64,000 bases of DNA from Pezicula radicicola (GCA_003008705.1 PDUO01000084.1:41479-105478), one strand, 5' to 3'. Counted from the first letter of the stretch, positions 35,497 to 47,175 are shown. Notes: generated by a model from the letters alone, not told the origin. Numbers and translations: made by a program.

Positions 35497-35629
35497 GTTC
35501 AATACAGAGTAGGACCTGAGACGCAGGAATATGGACAGCGTGATGGGAGAAGGAGAAGGAAGATATACTTAAACGATCGCAGACAAACAAACATTTCGGA
35601 TTAATGTAACAGCGATCAGAGAAATACAT

Positions 35630-35725
35630 AGACAAGCACGTGGATGATATGCATAGATAAGCACGTGGATGATATGCATGGACAAGCACGTGGATGATGT
35701 GCATGGACAAGCACGTGGATCGATG
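35630..35725. promoter_or_regulatory. Four 25-bp tandem units, each with a CACGTG box
   Basis: CACGTG occurs at 35637, 35662, 35687 and 35712, exactly 25 bases apart, in units close to AAGCACGTGGATGATATGCA. Each unit but the last also holds a GATGATRTGCAT stretch. The array lies about 140-220 bases upstream of the kinase start codon (35496, minus strand). CACGTG is the core site of bHLH regulators such as Cbf1/Pho4-type proteins. Regulatory use is an inference; the array could be a neutral minisatellite. Confidence 0.7.
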
Positions 35726-35738
35726 TTGGTCAAGGTTG

Positions 35739-36035
35739 ATTTCATTAACAATAAGTCACGGGTAGATTGATTCTACTCTGCAATCAATACCTGTACAGTA
35801 GAGTTGGTTTACTATCTGTTACAAACATCTTCTGAGTTCTACAACCTGTCTACCTTGTTAAGCTTGGAAAGGTTGATTTAATTAACAAGTCACAGGCAAC
35901 CTGATTCTACTCTGCAATTACCTGCAACTTGATTCTACTCTGCAGTTAATACCTGCACAGTAAAGTTGGTTCACTATCTGTTACAAACATCTTCTTGATC
36001 CTGCAATTTGTCTTCCTTAGTAAGTTTGGAAAGGC
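35739..36035. repeat. Diverged direct repeat, ~160 bp apart
   Basis: CTATCTGTTACAAACATCTTCT occurs at about 35811 and again about 162 bases later. Flanking blocks (TGATTCTACTCTGCA, AATACCTGYACAGTA, TTGGAAAGG) come in the same order in both units. Part of the unit is present a third time near 35927. Confidence 0.75.
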
Positions 36036-36257
36036 TTCTAAATCCTTTTGTCTTCCAATACCTGCATCCTTGTGACTACCTTACCTTTGCTACTACTCTA
36101 CTCCTTTGCTTGCTCTCCAAAAAAGCTCAAACTTATCTACTTTTTACCAGATAATGGAAACACAGCAATCTATAGCTTTCAACTTATATAACCATGGATA
36201 TACTGCTTGGCTCTGGCATCTTTATGATCAACTCTCTTAGTCTGCATTCCTAAGAAA

Positions 36258-36951
36258 ATGACTTCTTCTACAGAAGAACAAAAGAATCTCCGGTCTTACC
36301 AATTAAACCACAACGGTACCAAGATAGATGTTTGTTTCTGTATTAAAGCAACTTTGGATCCCGGCACCGAGAATGACAAGACAATCCTTCTTGTATTAAA
36401 AGATTTCCTCAAGGCGATCTCGAACAAAGAGAAGTTAAAATACTCCGAAGTCCCCATTCATCCTTACTAATACCTCTTATTCCCTACGATATCAAAGCTT
36501 CAAAGTCATCCTGCTTATTTCTATTTGTAGGGTGACCCTGCACGCGCAAGTCTCAAAGGTCGCCTAGACAAAGACACTAATCAGAATCTAACAGTGTTCC
36601 AAAATGTCAAATTCCTTGTTGTCACGTAAGTATACAAAGTACCATTTCCATTCTCAATAAAAGTCCATACATACACTAAGTAACTTGTAAATCAGATGTG
36701 GCTTTCACGGGATCGAAACAACAACTCAAGATTCAACTCCCCATATCACTATCAATGTTTACGAAGACAAGATCGACAATAAAGACACAAAAAGACTCGG
36801 TTGCGTTCATGTCTATGTGGAGAATGACGACAGCAATGGAGCTTACGAATCTTGCTACGTCTACAGCGGGAAAGGTACAAAGCTTGGAAATCTTGCGAAA
36901 AGCTTGCAATTGTGTCTAGAAAACCAGAAAAGCCTTCCAGCCAGTGTGTAA
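36258..36951 (+). CDS. Small unidentified protein, three exons
   Basis: The proposed exons are 36258-36449, 36531-36625 and 36696-36951, giving 180 residues. Intron 2 (70 nt) is canonical (GTAAGT...TCAG). Intron 1 (81 nt) ends in TTGTAG but its only in-phase donor is GTCCCC, which is weak, so the first exon-intron junction is uncertain. The spliced product is compact, with several Cys residues and a beta-strand-like last exon (GIETTTQDSTPHITINVY). No signal peptide is seen, so it is probably cytosolic, and I recognise no family. The direct repeat at 35739-36035 lies just upstream. Confidence 0.5.
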
Positions 36952-38267
36952 GAAAGGGTAGTCATTGAGAAAAGCAGAGTACTTATGCTTCTCAGAAGGA
37001 GGTACGATTGGAAAGAAGTCTTGTCCTGCGAGGTAGCAATTTCTTGGCCTAATCTTAGTACAAAAGGTTTCTTATTTGGGTAAGCTAGGTATTTAGGGGA
37101 GGGAGATGTTTCGGGGGGTATTTCAATTCGATTTCAGAGACCATCCCATTTCATGACCCATTTCAGAGTTTATTACAATTCTATTATAATTATAGTGTAC
37201 ATAGTGTAAAATCCTCGAACATATAACAAAAAAAAAGATTTGAGATTAAATTACTCTTTTATACGTTTTCAGGGTGTTTTAACCACTGCTTTCTACGGCT
37301 GACTTACCCAAATGTTGCGCTGTTCTACAAGTAATGCTCGCGTACCTAGTTGCAAAGGCAGTACGACACTAGTAGATTGCAGGAAATCTAAAAAAGACAA
37401 CTACTTCTCTATTCTCGTTCCTGCTTTACAAGAAGCACTTTCAGCCTTTCAGGGAGCAGAAAATGGATGCCCATCATCTTCGTCCATCCTCCCTCCCTTC
37501 TCCATCTTCTTTCCTCCAAACCTCCTTATCCTCATTCAATAGCTCCTCTCACTCTATATCTACTCTGACCTATACTTCTTAGGAGGCCGTAAAATCCTTC
37601 TATTTTTCTCCTGATTTTTGAAGCTGTATCGGTATATCTATCTAATATATGTCGTCACCGTCAACCATCATGTACGCTCTCTTCTATTAAATTATTTCTA
37701 GAACATGACTACTACACTAACTTTCCATCGTCTACATTTGACGATACTTCGAAGCTTCTAATTACATCTAACCAAAACGCGAAGCTGCTACTGAACGAAA
37801 ATGAGAGGAAGAAGGCAAATTGCGTCCTGAGATGGAGAAGTAGTAGGCAGAGATTGCGACAGAAAAGATGAAGATATAACATGAAGTGGAGCACAGGAGG
37901 AGGAAATCAATAAGCGAGAAGAAGAGCCTGACGCATAGCAAGGCAGTACTTGGTTTCGTGGAGAACAAAGGTATCACGGACGCGAGTGCTCCTGAAGGCA
38001 GGCAGGCCTAGGGGAATGAGTGGTGGTAGAACGAACTTCGATCTTTCGAGAATAGTAAGAATCGAGGGTCCTAGGATCATAGAGATAGATGAGGATGATA
38101 AGTGAGATTCCGGAGTAGTGCTATTGTTAAAAACGACAGGGGTTATTCATTCTATAAAATGGTTTGTCTAGGTCTGATTTCATTCCTGTGGTGCGGAACT
38201 TTGGAGAATGTAATATACTTTTAACAAGATATACGAAGGTACCGGTCATATATATTCTAAATTCGAT
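36952..38267. other. Gap without a supported gene
   Basis: Frames at 37312-37542 (+) and 37712-37977 (-) are short and have no recognised content. A near-copy of the motif CAATTCGATTTC, part of the dispersed repeat at 41786 and 49511, occurs at about 37127. Confidence 0.45.
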
Positions 38268-38741
38268 CTAGGTTGTCCCATTGCCGCCGTAAGTATTAAA
38301 TTGTGTGGAAGCGCCGAGACTACCATCATAGAAGTAGAATATACATAAGCGAGGTCTAAGACATCGACCGAGTCCAATCACTCCTGTATACCCAGTAGCT
38401 TTTACAAGGGAGTTGATCTCGTCGGTGTGGAACTCGAAATAGGCGTCTGCCTTATAAGGCAAAACGAACTCATAGCAGAATTTACAGAAAGATGGTTTCG
38501 GCGCCACGGTTGTGACAATTTGACGCTGCTCTCGCATATATACAAGACGCTCTTCCCTGGAATTGAATATAATGCCAGCGCGAGATTGGCCCTGACCAGC
38601 TGTTGGGATGAGGGCACAAGGCGTGTAAAAGCAGGTCGGGACCAGTTCACTGGTCTTATTGCGGATCACCTGATTATTGCCAAGAAAATGACTTTGGGCA
38701 TGATCACCAAACCTCCGTCGATCCGAGAAGTCTTTCCACAC
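38268..38741 (-). pseudogene. Unidentified fragment with a CxxC motif
   Basis: A 157-codon minus-strand frame with coding-like composition contains FCKFCYEFVLPY and, about 20 residues later, a His that could complete a zinc site. It lies downstream of and on the same strand as the DUF3435 relic. DUF3435 proteins often carry zinc-finger-like C-terminal parts, so it could be the tail of that gene, but the intervening sequence is broken and I cannot show continuity. Confidence 0.35.
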
Positions 38742-39172
38742 TCGACGAGCTCGAGAGTACCATTGACCTTCCGGACATTAGTAAAAGTACATGGCCGATC
38801 GAAGGGAAAGAGTATATCGTAGGTGCTGCAAGCCTAGTCAACAGCATTCATTTCTGCGTATCGGAAGATATGAGAAGTATCGTGTTTGGTTGTTGCAAGA
38901 TTTTCATTGTAGAAGCAGTAACAATATATACCTAAATATAGCTCTTAACCCGGGTAAAATCGATCGATTAGATAGACGATGCCAAAGAATTACATAAGTC
39001 CCGTAGTTAATATAGTCTTACTTGCACCTAAGTTGATAATACTAAGTATCTGGTTACAGAGAATAGAGTCGACAAAGGATCTATCGGTGCCAAAGTTCTC
39101 TTTCGGATAGACTTTCGACTTCTTCCCTGTCGTATCTTCTACTATAGTATTTATATAAATATCAATAAGCTC

Positions 39173-40690
39173 CTAGTCACGTTGGCTTATTCCGTGTAGG
39201 TGTGTCAACGGAGACGGTGTATTGTAGTCGTTACCATTGTTTGATTCCGTTGCTATAGTAGGATCTAATGATTTGGTTGAATCTTTAGCATCGCCTATTA
39301 TCGACGCAATAAGGTTATCTTCTCCTTCAAGTAGTATTCTTCTGTCGCCACTCATGCTAAGAAGAACTAGATCGATATTAACGAATTCACTATTGTCGAT
39401 AATGTTGCTAAGAAAACCTTCTTCCATTGCAGCATTGATAGACAGTGAAGGACTTGGGACAAGAGAAGTGACGTCTTCCCCCTCGTCTAGTACAGTGCTG
39501 ATGTCGGCCTTGGCGCTAGGTGTACTAATCGATAGCATTGATTCTGGTGTACTCTCAAACACCTCTTTGATATCACTACTGGCGGATGAAACAGACGGTG
39601 CCGATTTGCAAGTGGCGGAGAAGGTGGTAGCAAGCTGTTTTGCTAGTTGGTTCTTATACCAAAAGAAGTCGCTATACTCTTGACGGTAAATTTTCTCGCT
39701 AATGCTTTACGGGGTATTTAACTGTCTATTGTATACGAGACTGAATTCAATATATTTCGAATCAGCAGTACATAAAGCTACAGCTAGTATACTATGTTTA
39801 TGAACCAATTCTTCACGAAGGGTGAGATATATCGAGTGCAATGCAAGATACCTAGGATCTAGCTTTGTCCGGGCACGGCCTTCGCTACTAATCATCTGAG
39901 GTGCTTCAACAGTAGAGTTGAGAAGCATCGATGACATCTGCAGAACAGATTGAGGCTCTTGATTGCGATATAAAGCAGCCAAATCCACGGTGGCGGTCTT
40001 AGAAGCGTATTCAGAGAAAATTCTGCTCGCCGTCTTGTGGCCCATCAAAAAGCGCCGACTGTCTATGGACGTCTTGGTCGCCAGCGTATAGACAACTCCA
40101 CAGCGAAGGCAATATACTGTAAGACGATCCTCAAGTCCTGCTGCCCGCACCAGGCGCTTCGTAAGAGCTCGCATGTCCCGTAGCTGCTCAGCATTTTCCG
40201 TCAATGCATATGTAGCACTGTCCCCCTTGCGAAGAAGAGGCATTCTCAAGGCGCCCTCTTTTAGTAGGATAAGTCTGCCATTCGGAAATGAGGAGACCGC
40301 CATCAGGTCAGACTAAGTGCTAAAGCTAGCCTTAAAGACATCGTCCATTAATGCCATGATTAGAATAAGGCGGAGTGTGTCCTCCCGCACTATGCTAGTC
40401 TAGAAGAGGGAGAATAGAACTGTCTTGTACTATCTCGGCTCTAGCTTCATCCCCTTCAAGTGCTGAAAGGTAATGTTTGCTCGCAAATCGACAGCGTCGA
40501 TTGTAGCGTCTTAGAATGTGTACAACTTAACATCCTCCCAGCGTAGGCATGTGCCAATCGGTGTCTTCCGATCCTATCCAATGTCCCTACCCGACATGCT
40601 CGTAGGACCAGCAAGTCTTTCAAATCATAACTACAAGGTAAACTCTTGACTAACCAGGACTGGACCATTATAGATAAAGATACTAGCAAC
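39173..40690 (-). pseudogene. DUF3435 tyrosine recombinase relic (Crypton/Starship-captain-like)
   Basis: One minus-strand frame reads from about 40560 to 39173 with in-frame stops. It starts with LRWEDVKLYTF, the conserved strand before the catalytic core. Later come YCLRCGVVYTLATKTS, RRFLMGHKTASRIFSEY and AALYRNQEPQSVL, the C-terminal R...H-x-x-R...Y region of this family. The first Arg pair appears as RC instead of RR. Stops occur at about 40508, 40433, 40402 and 40309, and one at 39707 separates the catalytic part from a continuing frame with RQEYSDFFWYKNQLA and the acidic tail at 39173-39562. The N-terminal half is not recognisable. It could be a dead Starship captain or a Crypton-type element; no cargo boundary is visible. 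Confidence 0.75.
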
Positions 40691-40699
40691 GAGGACATA

Positions 40700-41163
40700 A
40701 ATATTAAATCATAGTTACTACTGCGAAGACTACTGTAGAAATTGTTAGTTTACCGCAGCTAGAATAATAAATTAGAGGCTAGTGGAGTTATTACTAGGGA
40801 AGTCTAAGAAAATTCGTAGGTGGGAGATAAACTATAAGCGGAGGACGCTTAACGATGTTGTGAGACTTCTTTATCCTTGTGAAATTTCAACCTTTCAGGG
40901 TGAAGCGAATACAAGATCTTATATACGTACAAGCTCATCCGCGGGTGATATATATTCTGATTGGTCTAAGTGCTGCAATATTCTAGGTTTAGAACCCCTA
41001 ATGAATACGTGTTTTTTAGTTATATGTATACGAGGATTTGAAACTAGGCGGGGCGAGAAGGGTATGTTTATCTGATAGAAATACCTTGTCGAAATTCTTA
41101 CGGGGTATGCTTATCCACTTATAGAACTACCCGAGTATACCTTGTCCTAACTCCTTGAGATCT
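40700..41163. other. Gap upstream of the DUF3435 relic
   Basis: A 97-codon plus-strand frame at 40782-41075 has no recognised domain. The region may contain the decayed N-terminal part of the recombinase on the minus strand, but no frame is convincing. Confidence 0.35.
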
Positions 41164-41430
41164 AAACTGTGTGGGCACTCGCAACAGGCTCTGAGCCATG
41201 GCTCTAGGATATTTGAACTGCGTGGGCATTCGCGACAAGCACTAAACAAGGGCTCTAGTTAAAAATGTGAATGGTGCAGGTATTACTTGAGACGGGCACT
41301 AAATATAAGCTCTATATAAATACGAATGGTGCAGGTAGCATTTGCGATGGGTACTGGGAAGAGCTCTGAAAAAATATGAATGGCGCCAGTAGGATTTACA
41401 ATAGGTACTAAAAACTCAAGAATGCAGGGG
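41164..41430. repeat. Five-unit diverged minisatellite, ~54 bp period
   Basis: Unit starts of the type GAATGGTGCAGGTA or GAACTGCGTGGGCA occur at about 41164, 41216, 41269, 41324 and 41378. Each unit continues with a TTYGCGAYRRGYACT-like block and an AGCTCT block. The units differ by many substitutions, so the array is old. Confidence 0.7.
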
Positions 41431-41785
41431 TACTTCAGTGGGTGGGGTACTCTTAATTGGCTCAATCCGAGTCTTCCGCGAATGAGAACCAGAGCTTCTT
41501 TGAGCCTCAGGTAAAAAAGTTTTCAGGTCATTTCTTCCCCGGAATACTTCTTTTCAGAAGGAGGTACGACGGAGAAGAAGATTTCCCCCCCTAGAAAATA
41601 GATTTTCTTGGCGTAAACTTGGCACAGTCTTGGTAGCCGTTTTTTTCCTATTTAGGACAAATAATCGAGGCCATTTCATACAGAAGTACAAAGAAATCTT
41701 GCCTTAGGCACAAGCAATCTTGGCCAACAAGGTCATTTTATACAGAAATACAGGTAATTTTGCCTTAGGTAATACGGCCAATATG

Positions 41786-41823
41786 GGCTCGGAAATCGAA
41801 TTATATGGGTACAGCAATTCGAA
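41786..41823 (-). repeat. Copy 1 of a 38-bp dispersed inverted repeat
   Basis: On the minus strand this reads TTCGAATTGCTGTACCCATA followed by ATTCGATTTCCGAGCC. A close copy lies on the plus strand at 49511-49547, about 7.7 kb away, with about 33 of 38 positions alike. In copy 1 the agmatinase homology ends exactly where the repeat starts. Confidence 0.65.
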
Positions 41824-42087
41824 CAGAATGGCCACCTCCCAATATCATCAACTTGGGGAAGTCGTGGTGGGAGGGGTTGGCTAGTGGTCAGCTTCCCAAT
41901 TCTATCAAGGCCTCTGTCATCTGCTGTAGTGCTTCAGCATTGTCGATTGGGGTGATGGGGATATCTCTACAGTCAATCATTCTTGCCCAGGATCTGTATG
42001 GATTGAGGCCAGCAGTTGGATGAAAACTTCGTCTAGGAAGATGGTGTACAGATGCTGTTCGGACCATGTGTGGACCAAGACGGGCAC
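41815..42087 (-). pseudogene. Agmatinase relic, 3' part
   Basis: The minus strand, after an acceptor TCGTACCAG at 42088-42096, reads GARLGPHMVRTAS, then NPYRSWARMIDCRDIP and PIDNAEALQQMTEA. These are the ureohydrolase stretches that follow the YRPG motif. The frame meets a TGA at about 41888 (a CGA in the expected position would give R), then continues with PKLMILGGGHS, where family members have GGDHS, so a metal-site Asp is changed. Homology stops at 41823 at a dispersed repeat; the two D-x-H and D-x-D metal motifs further on are missing. It joins in phase to the first exon at 46920-47175. Confidence 0.75.
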
Positions 42088-45000
42088 CTGGTACGAGCAA
42101 GTTCACTTACTGTATTCCGTCCAGAGGTTGGAAGATACATGAGAAGACAGCGAGCACACTTACAATAACAGGTCATGCTCAGATAGCGTGATTGGTTGTT
42201 ATGTTCCCTCTTAAAACCTTGATGTTCCTGATATAGAAACTATCCTGTCGTCATAGACGTCCACAAAGGGAAATTCTTGGCGAACTTTTCTCTAACCTCA
42301 ACACATTGCACAATGCCGATATCATAGCTACCTACCCACCTCGTTCCTGCACACAACGTGCAACTTGCTAAAGTCACTCAGGGCAACAAAGCGACGGACT
42401 TATACGCCTCTTCCACTCACTTATTCTAACTTAACCTTCAGCGCATCTTATAGCCTATGTGAAAATCAACTTAGTACCATGTACGTAGTAGAAGCCGGTA
42501 AGAGCCCTTATCTATACCCTTGTCTGTTGTTGTGCATAGAAACCACTGTCTGGAGTACTTCCTTTTGGACAGGTGATATTAAGGTTCAGGCATTAAAACT
42601 CATTCATGTTGTAGTCATGTTAAGGCTCAAGTGACTGAGAATACCTTTACTAGTAAAATAATACAACTAAGAAGTACTATCAGTTATAAAAATATAATAT
42701 ATATAAGAAGAATAAAATATAATTTAAAAACCACAAAACCATAAACCATAAACCGTAAACCCCTATTTTTGAATCATTTTAAATCCAACATGCCACTCAA
42801 GCCAACCAGGCCAACCTCTAGGTAATAAATAAGAGCGCGGTAATTCCAGTATCCCCTCCCACAAGTCCGGCAGTTCCACCGCTCACTCACGAGTGCTCTC
42901 GATGACAAGAATGAGAAGAATTCTAGAAATCCAGGAATTTTAAGGGCGGCCGAGCAGGTTAATTTGTAGGTAGACAAAAACCATGTTGTACCTTATCTCC
43001 TGTCTTTATTTCAACGAGCAAACAGCCCTATAACATTACACATCGTCAAAAAAAAACCTCATCCTACTTCAAATCTATAACATCACATCGAACATTAAAT
43101 ATATCATTCCAAGAGAAAGCCCAGGGGCAGACCATAGGTGGTAAGACCGTTATAAATTGCGCTTCTTACATTATCTACGAGGATGGTTGGCAGTTGGCGA
43201 AGGGGCATAGACCTTGTTTGATGCGTACCAATGTGGCGGTTTTGCTTAGATATGAGGGAGGGAGCAACGCCGCGGTAGATATTATCAAGGATCCAAGAAG
43301 CTTCGGGGTGCTTGATCAATTTCCGTATATAGCAAGCACATGGCAGATAAGAAATGTCTATACCCTCGCGACGGCCGGGGTAATTTCAAGGTACACATCC
43401 GTACAAAACACCCTAAAAAAACAGAAACGACAACAGAAAGCTAATAACAACTACTAGAATGAAGTAATATTTAGGTTTTAGTTAGATCTAAAGGTTACCT
43501 AGACGTCACTATATGCATTGAGGACCGGGCCTACGAATAGCGTGGCATTGGGATATACTTGCTCATTAAAATCTACCATAGCCGGAGTAAAGCTAACTTG
43601 ATTTTCAGAGAATACAGCCCACTAAGACTCTAGGGCGAGCACTCTTCTTCTCTTCCATTCGCACAGCAGTAGAACAAGTCCTTGCTTACAACTTCATCGT
43701 CTTAACGTTCCTCTTCTTAGTAGAATAAAGATACAAGCTCGTCATTTTCGCTAACACTACATAGCTACACTTACAAACATTTGTTCTTCTATACAACAAC
43801 AAAAATGGCCCTTGTCTATTCGTGCTTAGCACGGCGAAATATCTTGTTTATAGCTTCTCCAATTCGTGCATCTCTGTACGACCAAGAGCTTGGAATGTCT
43901 TGGGCTAGCGTAACTATAGCGAGCCTAGATACTGCTATAGCACCCGATTAGTCGCAGACGGCACGTCAAGTCTTTATTGCATCCCCCAGCATCCCCTATC
44001 CTTAACTAACGCCGTACATCCAGTAATAAGTCTCACCCTCCCTAAGAGTTCTAAGAGTTCGATTCGACTTAGTCTTAAGTGAAACGTCCTTGATTTACTT
44101 AAATCAATTCATGATTCAAACCGGCTCAATAACCTCCATCTACACCTCGCCAGAGTAAGCTTCCGTGAAACTATGGCCGTTCCGACATAACAAGCACTCC
44201 AGCGGCGCGTGCCTATATTTCCAGCAATACATTGTACTCACCTCCCGTTCTGGCTACCTCTTTACTTTATATATATTGCTGATTTTTACTTCGCTTATGT
44301 AGATATCTATCAAAGAGGCACCTAGTTTTTATGTCTTAGTCACGTAGTATCACTCTCATCACCATGACGACTCTCGTATACTTTATTACAGACTATGAAG
44401 GCTACTATATTCGGGGTATAAATAGAGGAATACATCCCTACTAGTACCCCTGTATTTTATCCCAAAAAAGGCGGTAAGTAATAACAATACTACATCTCGT
44501 CCCTGGTCATAGTAATCTTACATCCGCGCCAAGCACTTCATAAAATTCCTAATCTCCTCCTACTCGTTATCGTCGTCCCTATTCGAACACCAGGATTCAT
44601 AGGGAGGGATCTACAGTCGTTAATATTCTCTCCTCTCGCTTTCTCCGGTCCCAGGTGCTTTCCCTAGCCTAGATTATTGACGGGACGATTCAGTGTAGTA
44701 AGTACTGAGAGAAGACGCTTAAAGTGCCGAGGTACAAACAGGGGTCGTAAACGCCTATGTTGAAAAGGAAAAGGCTAGTTGGTGGTCCTTACTTAGTGAT
44801 CTCCCTCCTTGAGTGCTAGCCATAGTGTTAAGTACCTTTCTCCTCTCCCCCTCCTCACCTATTCCTAAGCGTCATATCGGCAGATTGTACAGGCGGTTCT
44901 TCATTAGACGATAAGCCTGATGGTGGTGACGCTTATAAGGAGACCAAAAACACATCACCCCTCATCTCGTCCCTTGTTCTTGTAAGGCAGCCTTTTATAA

Positions 45001-46919
45001 CTTCGAAGTTCACTAAAAACCTTCCTAAGATCCAAGATGCTAGAAAGCAACCTTGTATTACCACTTCTCACGTGTCTTCTCATGTTATACCTTTAGCGTC
45101 AAATGTGATACCTGCGCGGCCAGAGGACACACCGTTTAGATACCGCAAGGTATCACCTAGTGCAAGCGAAAGTAAATATCAAGGTATTTAGGACGAAAGT
45201 ACAAAAGTACCTCTGTACGGATACAACAGAGGGGTAGTATTAGTTAAGTTTCCTTTACTTATACTAGATAACTGACCTATTTTAAGTAACTCACTTACCT
45301 CTACCTCCGCCGTGCCGGCGGGATCTAGGGATCAACGTTATATCCCGGCACTCGTCCGGTACTCAAATACGATAACCTTTCGTCGTTGTAGTATTTCGAA
45401 ACATTATTACTCAATTGTTCTATGAGATTGTATAGTATCATCGAAATGACCAACTACGGAGCCGAGTGAATCTTCTAAGGCTAAGATTTGGCCAGTTACA
45501 AGAAAGTGGTTGGGAGAGGTGGGACCTACGCCCCTATGTACAAGCCCGAACCTCGACTAGAGTTTCCTTAATGAAGATAATACTATTGAGCTCTTTCGAT
45601 TAAGTCCAGAGCCCTGCGATAATACGTGGGGCTACACCCTCACTAGAAGCCATGAACCCAATGGACAGATGGCAACACAGTCCTCCTGAACACAAACCTG
45701 CCTCCATTACAGCTATTTCTAAAGCCGTGGGAACTGGCTCGGACTGGTACCTTTCGTACAGTGCAAAAGGCTGAGCTTTAGCCTTGTCGGCCTTATACAT
45801 CCCTGCGCAATGCACCTTGGCGGGTGTCAACTGTCAAGCTGGCCGCCAATGTTATACTCAAACCATTTCTTAGCCCAACATTCATCTACGAGTACCCCTT
45901 ACCATATCGTTCTCCCGTTTTTGTCTCTTTATACACTGCTGTTGTGGCTCTTGAAGTTATATATACCCATCTTCTACTCTAGATTAACGTAAGTCTCTTC
46001 CAAATATCTACGCACTTCTGGCTGTTTTGGTTTCTACCAATGTGTATTAGGAGCAGGGGAGGGAAAGACGTTGGGTTACCACTGAATGTGGATGACGATG
46101 AGCTGGCTGTAGACTTAGAGAAATTACCAGGGCCGAGACCGGAGAGGTCCGCTGCTAGCGTTGCGAGTAGAGAGTCCAACTTCGTCTATGAGTCGCTTGT
46201 AACCTTGCGCAGGTTGAGCCTTGAGTCTGAGTAGAACGTTTCGCACATTCTCCACGACTTGGGAGCGGATGCTCTCATCGAAGAAGGAGGACTCATCGTC
46301 AAGAAATAGAATCCTATAAACTCATTGTGTCATCTGAAGACTTTTAGCCCTCTTGCTACTGGCCCTACGGTCTCCAGTATGACGCAAGCACGGGAGCCAT
46401 GAAAGATCAAATTTATCAAGCGCATTTAACAGGTTGCAATTGGAAAAGTACAGTGCAATTGGTAAGAGAATGGGTTAGCAGCGCAATGGAATTGATTGTT
46501 GTGCAGCAAATTGGGGAATACACGCTCGCCGATGCCACAGTATATTCTTGAGGAAGCTCGCATGGCTGGGTTTTGCCCTTGTTGAGTACTGTATTCCATT
46601 CCGTAGTAGTGGCGAGAACTCGCTTTCTTAAATTATATCCTAATCCCCTTTAAACCCGTACAACCACCTCACCTCTAACCCTAACCCTTCTAAACCTTCC
46701 AACCACAACAATCGCCAAGCTTCCCAATCTTCCCCCCATCCTCCCCCCTCCGGAAACACTCACACTTATCACACAATCCCTCCTTAACAACAATTCAAAC
46801 GCGTCTTCTTCGCTCCACTCTCACTACTCAACTCTCCTATCCCAGATTAGTTTGCTCTCCAAGACCACCCAAACTCCTTCCTCTAGTAATAGTAATAATT
46901 ATGGTGGAGAGCAACTAAC
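42088..46919. other. 4.83-kb insertion lying in an agmatinase intron position
   Basis: The stretch begins and ends, on the minus strand, with an intact donor (GTTAGT at 46919-46914) and an intact acceptor (CCAG at 42091-42088) of one agmatinase intron, which should be well under 100 nt. Inside I recognise no complete gene. 43460-45600 has no open frame above about 60 codons, although its GC content is not low. A zinc-knuckle-like CDTCAARGH occurs at 45104-45130. 46030-46330 on the minus strand has coding-like sequence (RNVLLRLKAQPAQGYKRLIDEV) of unknown family. It may be a decayed mobile element or a merge of several. Confidence 0.55.
46030..46330 (-). pseudogene. Unidentified coding-like fragment inside the insertion
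   Basis: On the minus strand about 55 codons read smoothly (VRNVLLRLKAQPAQGYKRL...) before TAG/TAA stops begin near 46135. Composition is coding-like, with no family recognised. It may be cargo or host sequence caught in the 4.8-kb insertion. Confidence 0.3.
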
Positions 46920-47175
46920 CAAGTCTATATGTCACCGCCGAGTCAAATAATGCCCCAATAACGGCCACATCATACAGGTCTTCGACATCGTGGAGACACC
47001 TGACGTGATCTAGACGTCCAAATGTAGATATTCCGCGAAAAGGCCACTCAATGTCCCATTTCTTATGCAATGTCCTCAGTCGTAAGTCCTTTTCGGGACA
47101 CGTTTTCTGAGGATCATTGTATAAGCCACAGTGGGCAACGCAAAGGGCAACAACAAGGTTCTGCAATAGCTTCAT
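46920..47175 (-). pseudogene. Agmatinase relic, first exon with signal peptide
   Basis: From ATG 47175 the frame begins with a signal-peptide-like start (MKLLQNLVVALCVAHC), as in secreted fungal agmatinases. It continues with WPFRGISTFGRLDHVRCL and YDVAVIGALFDSAVTYRLG, the ureohydrolase N-terminal strand and loop; the usual pattern is G-I-P-T-F and I-G-A-P-F-D-T. The exon ends in phase 1 at a GTTAGT donor. Spliced to 42087 it would read YRLGARLGP, matching the family's YRPGARFGP. Agmatinase hydrolyses agmatine to putrescine and urea. The gene as a whole is broken downstream. Confidence 0.75.

Noticed and set aside
43104..43457. Opposed frames of 71 and 87 codons
   Set aside because: Neither shows a recognisable domain or splice structure; I could not choose a strand.
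46674..46690. CTAACCCTAACCC, telomere-like
   Set aside because: Only about two units in a pyrimidine-rich stretch, with no array and no chromosome end nearby. Chance is sufficient.
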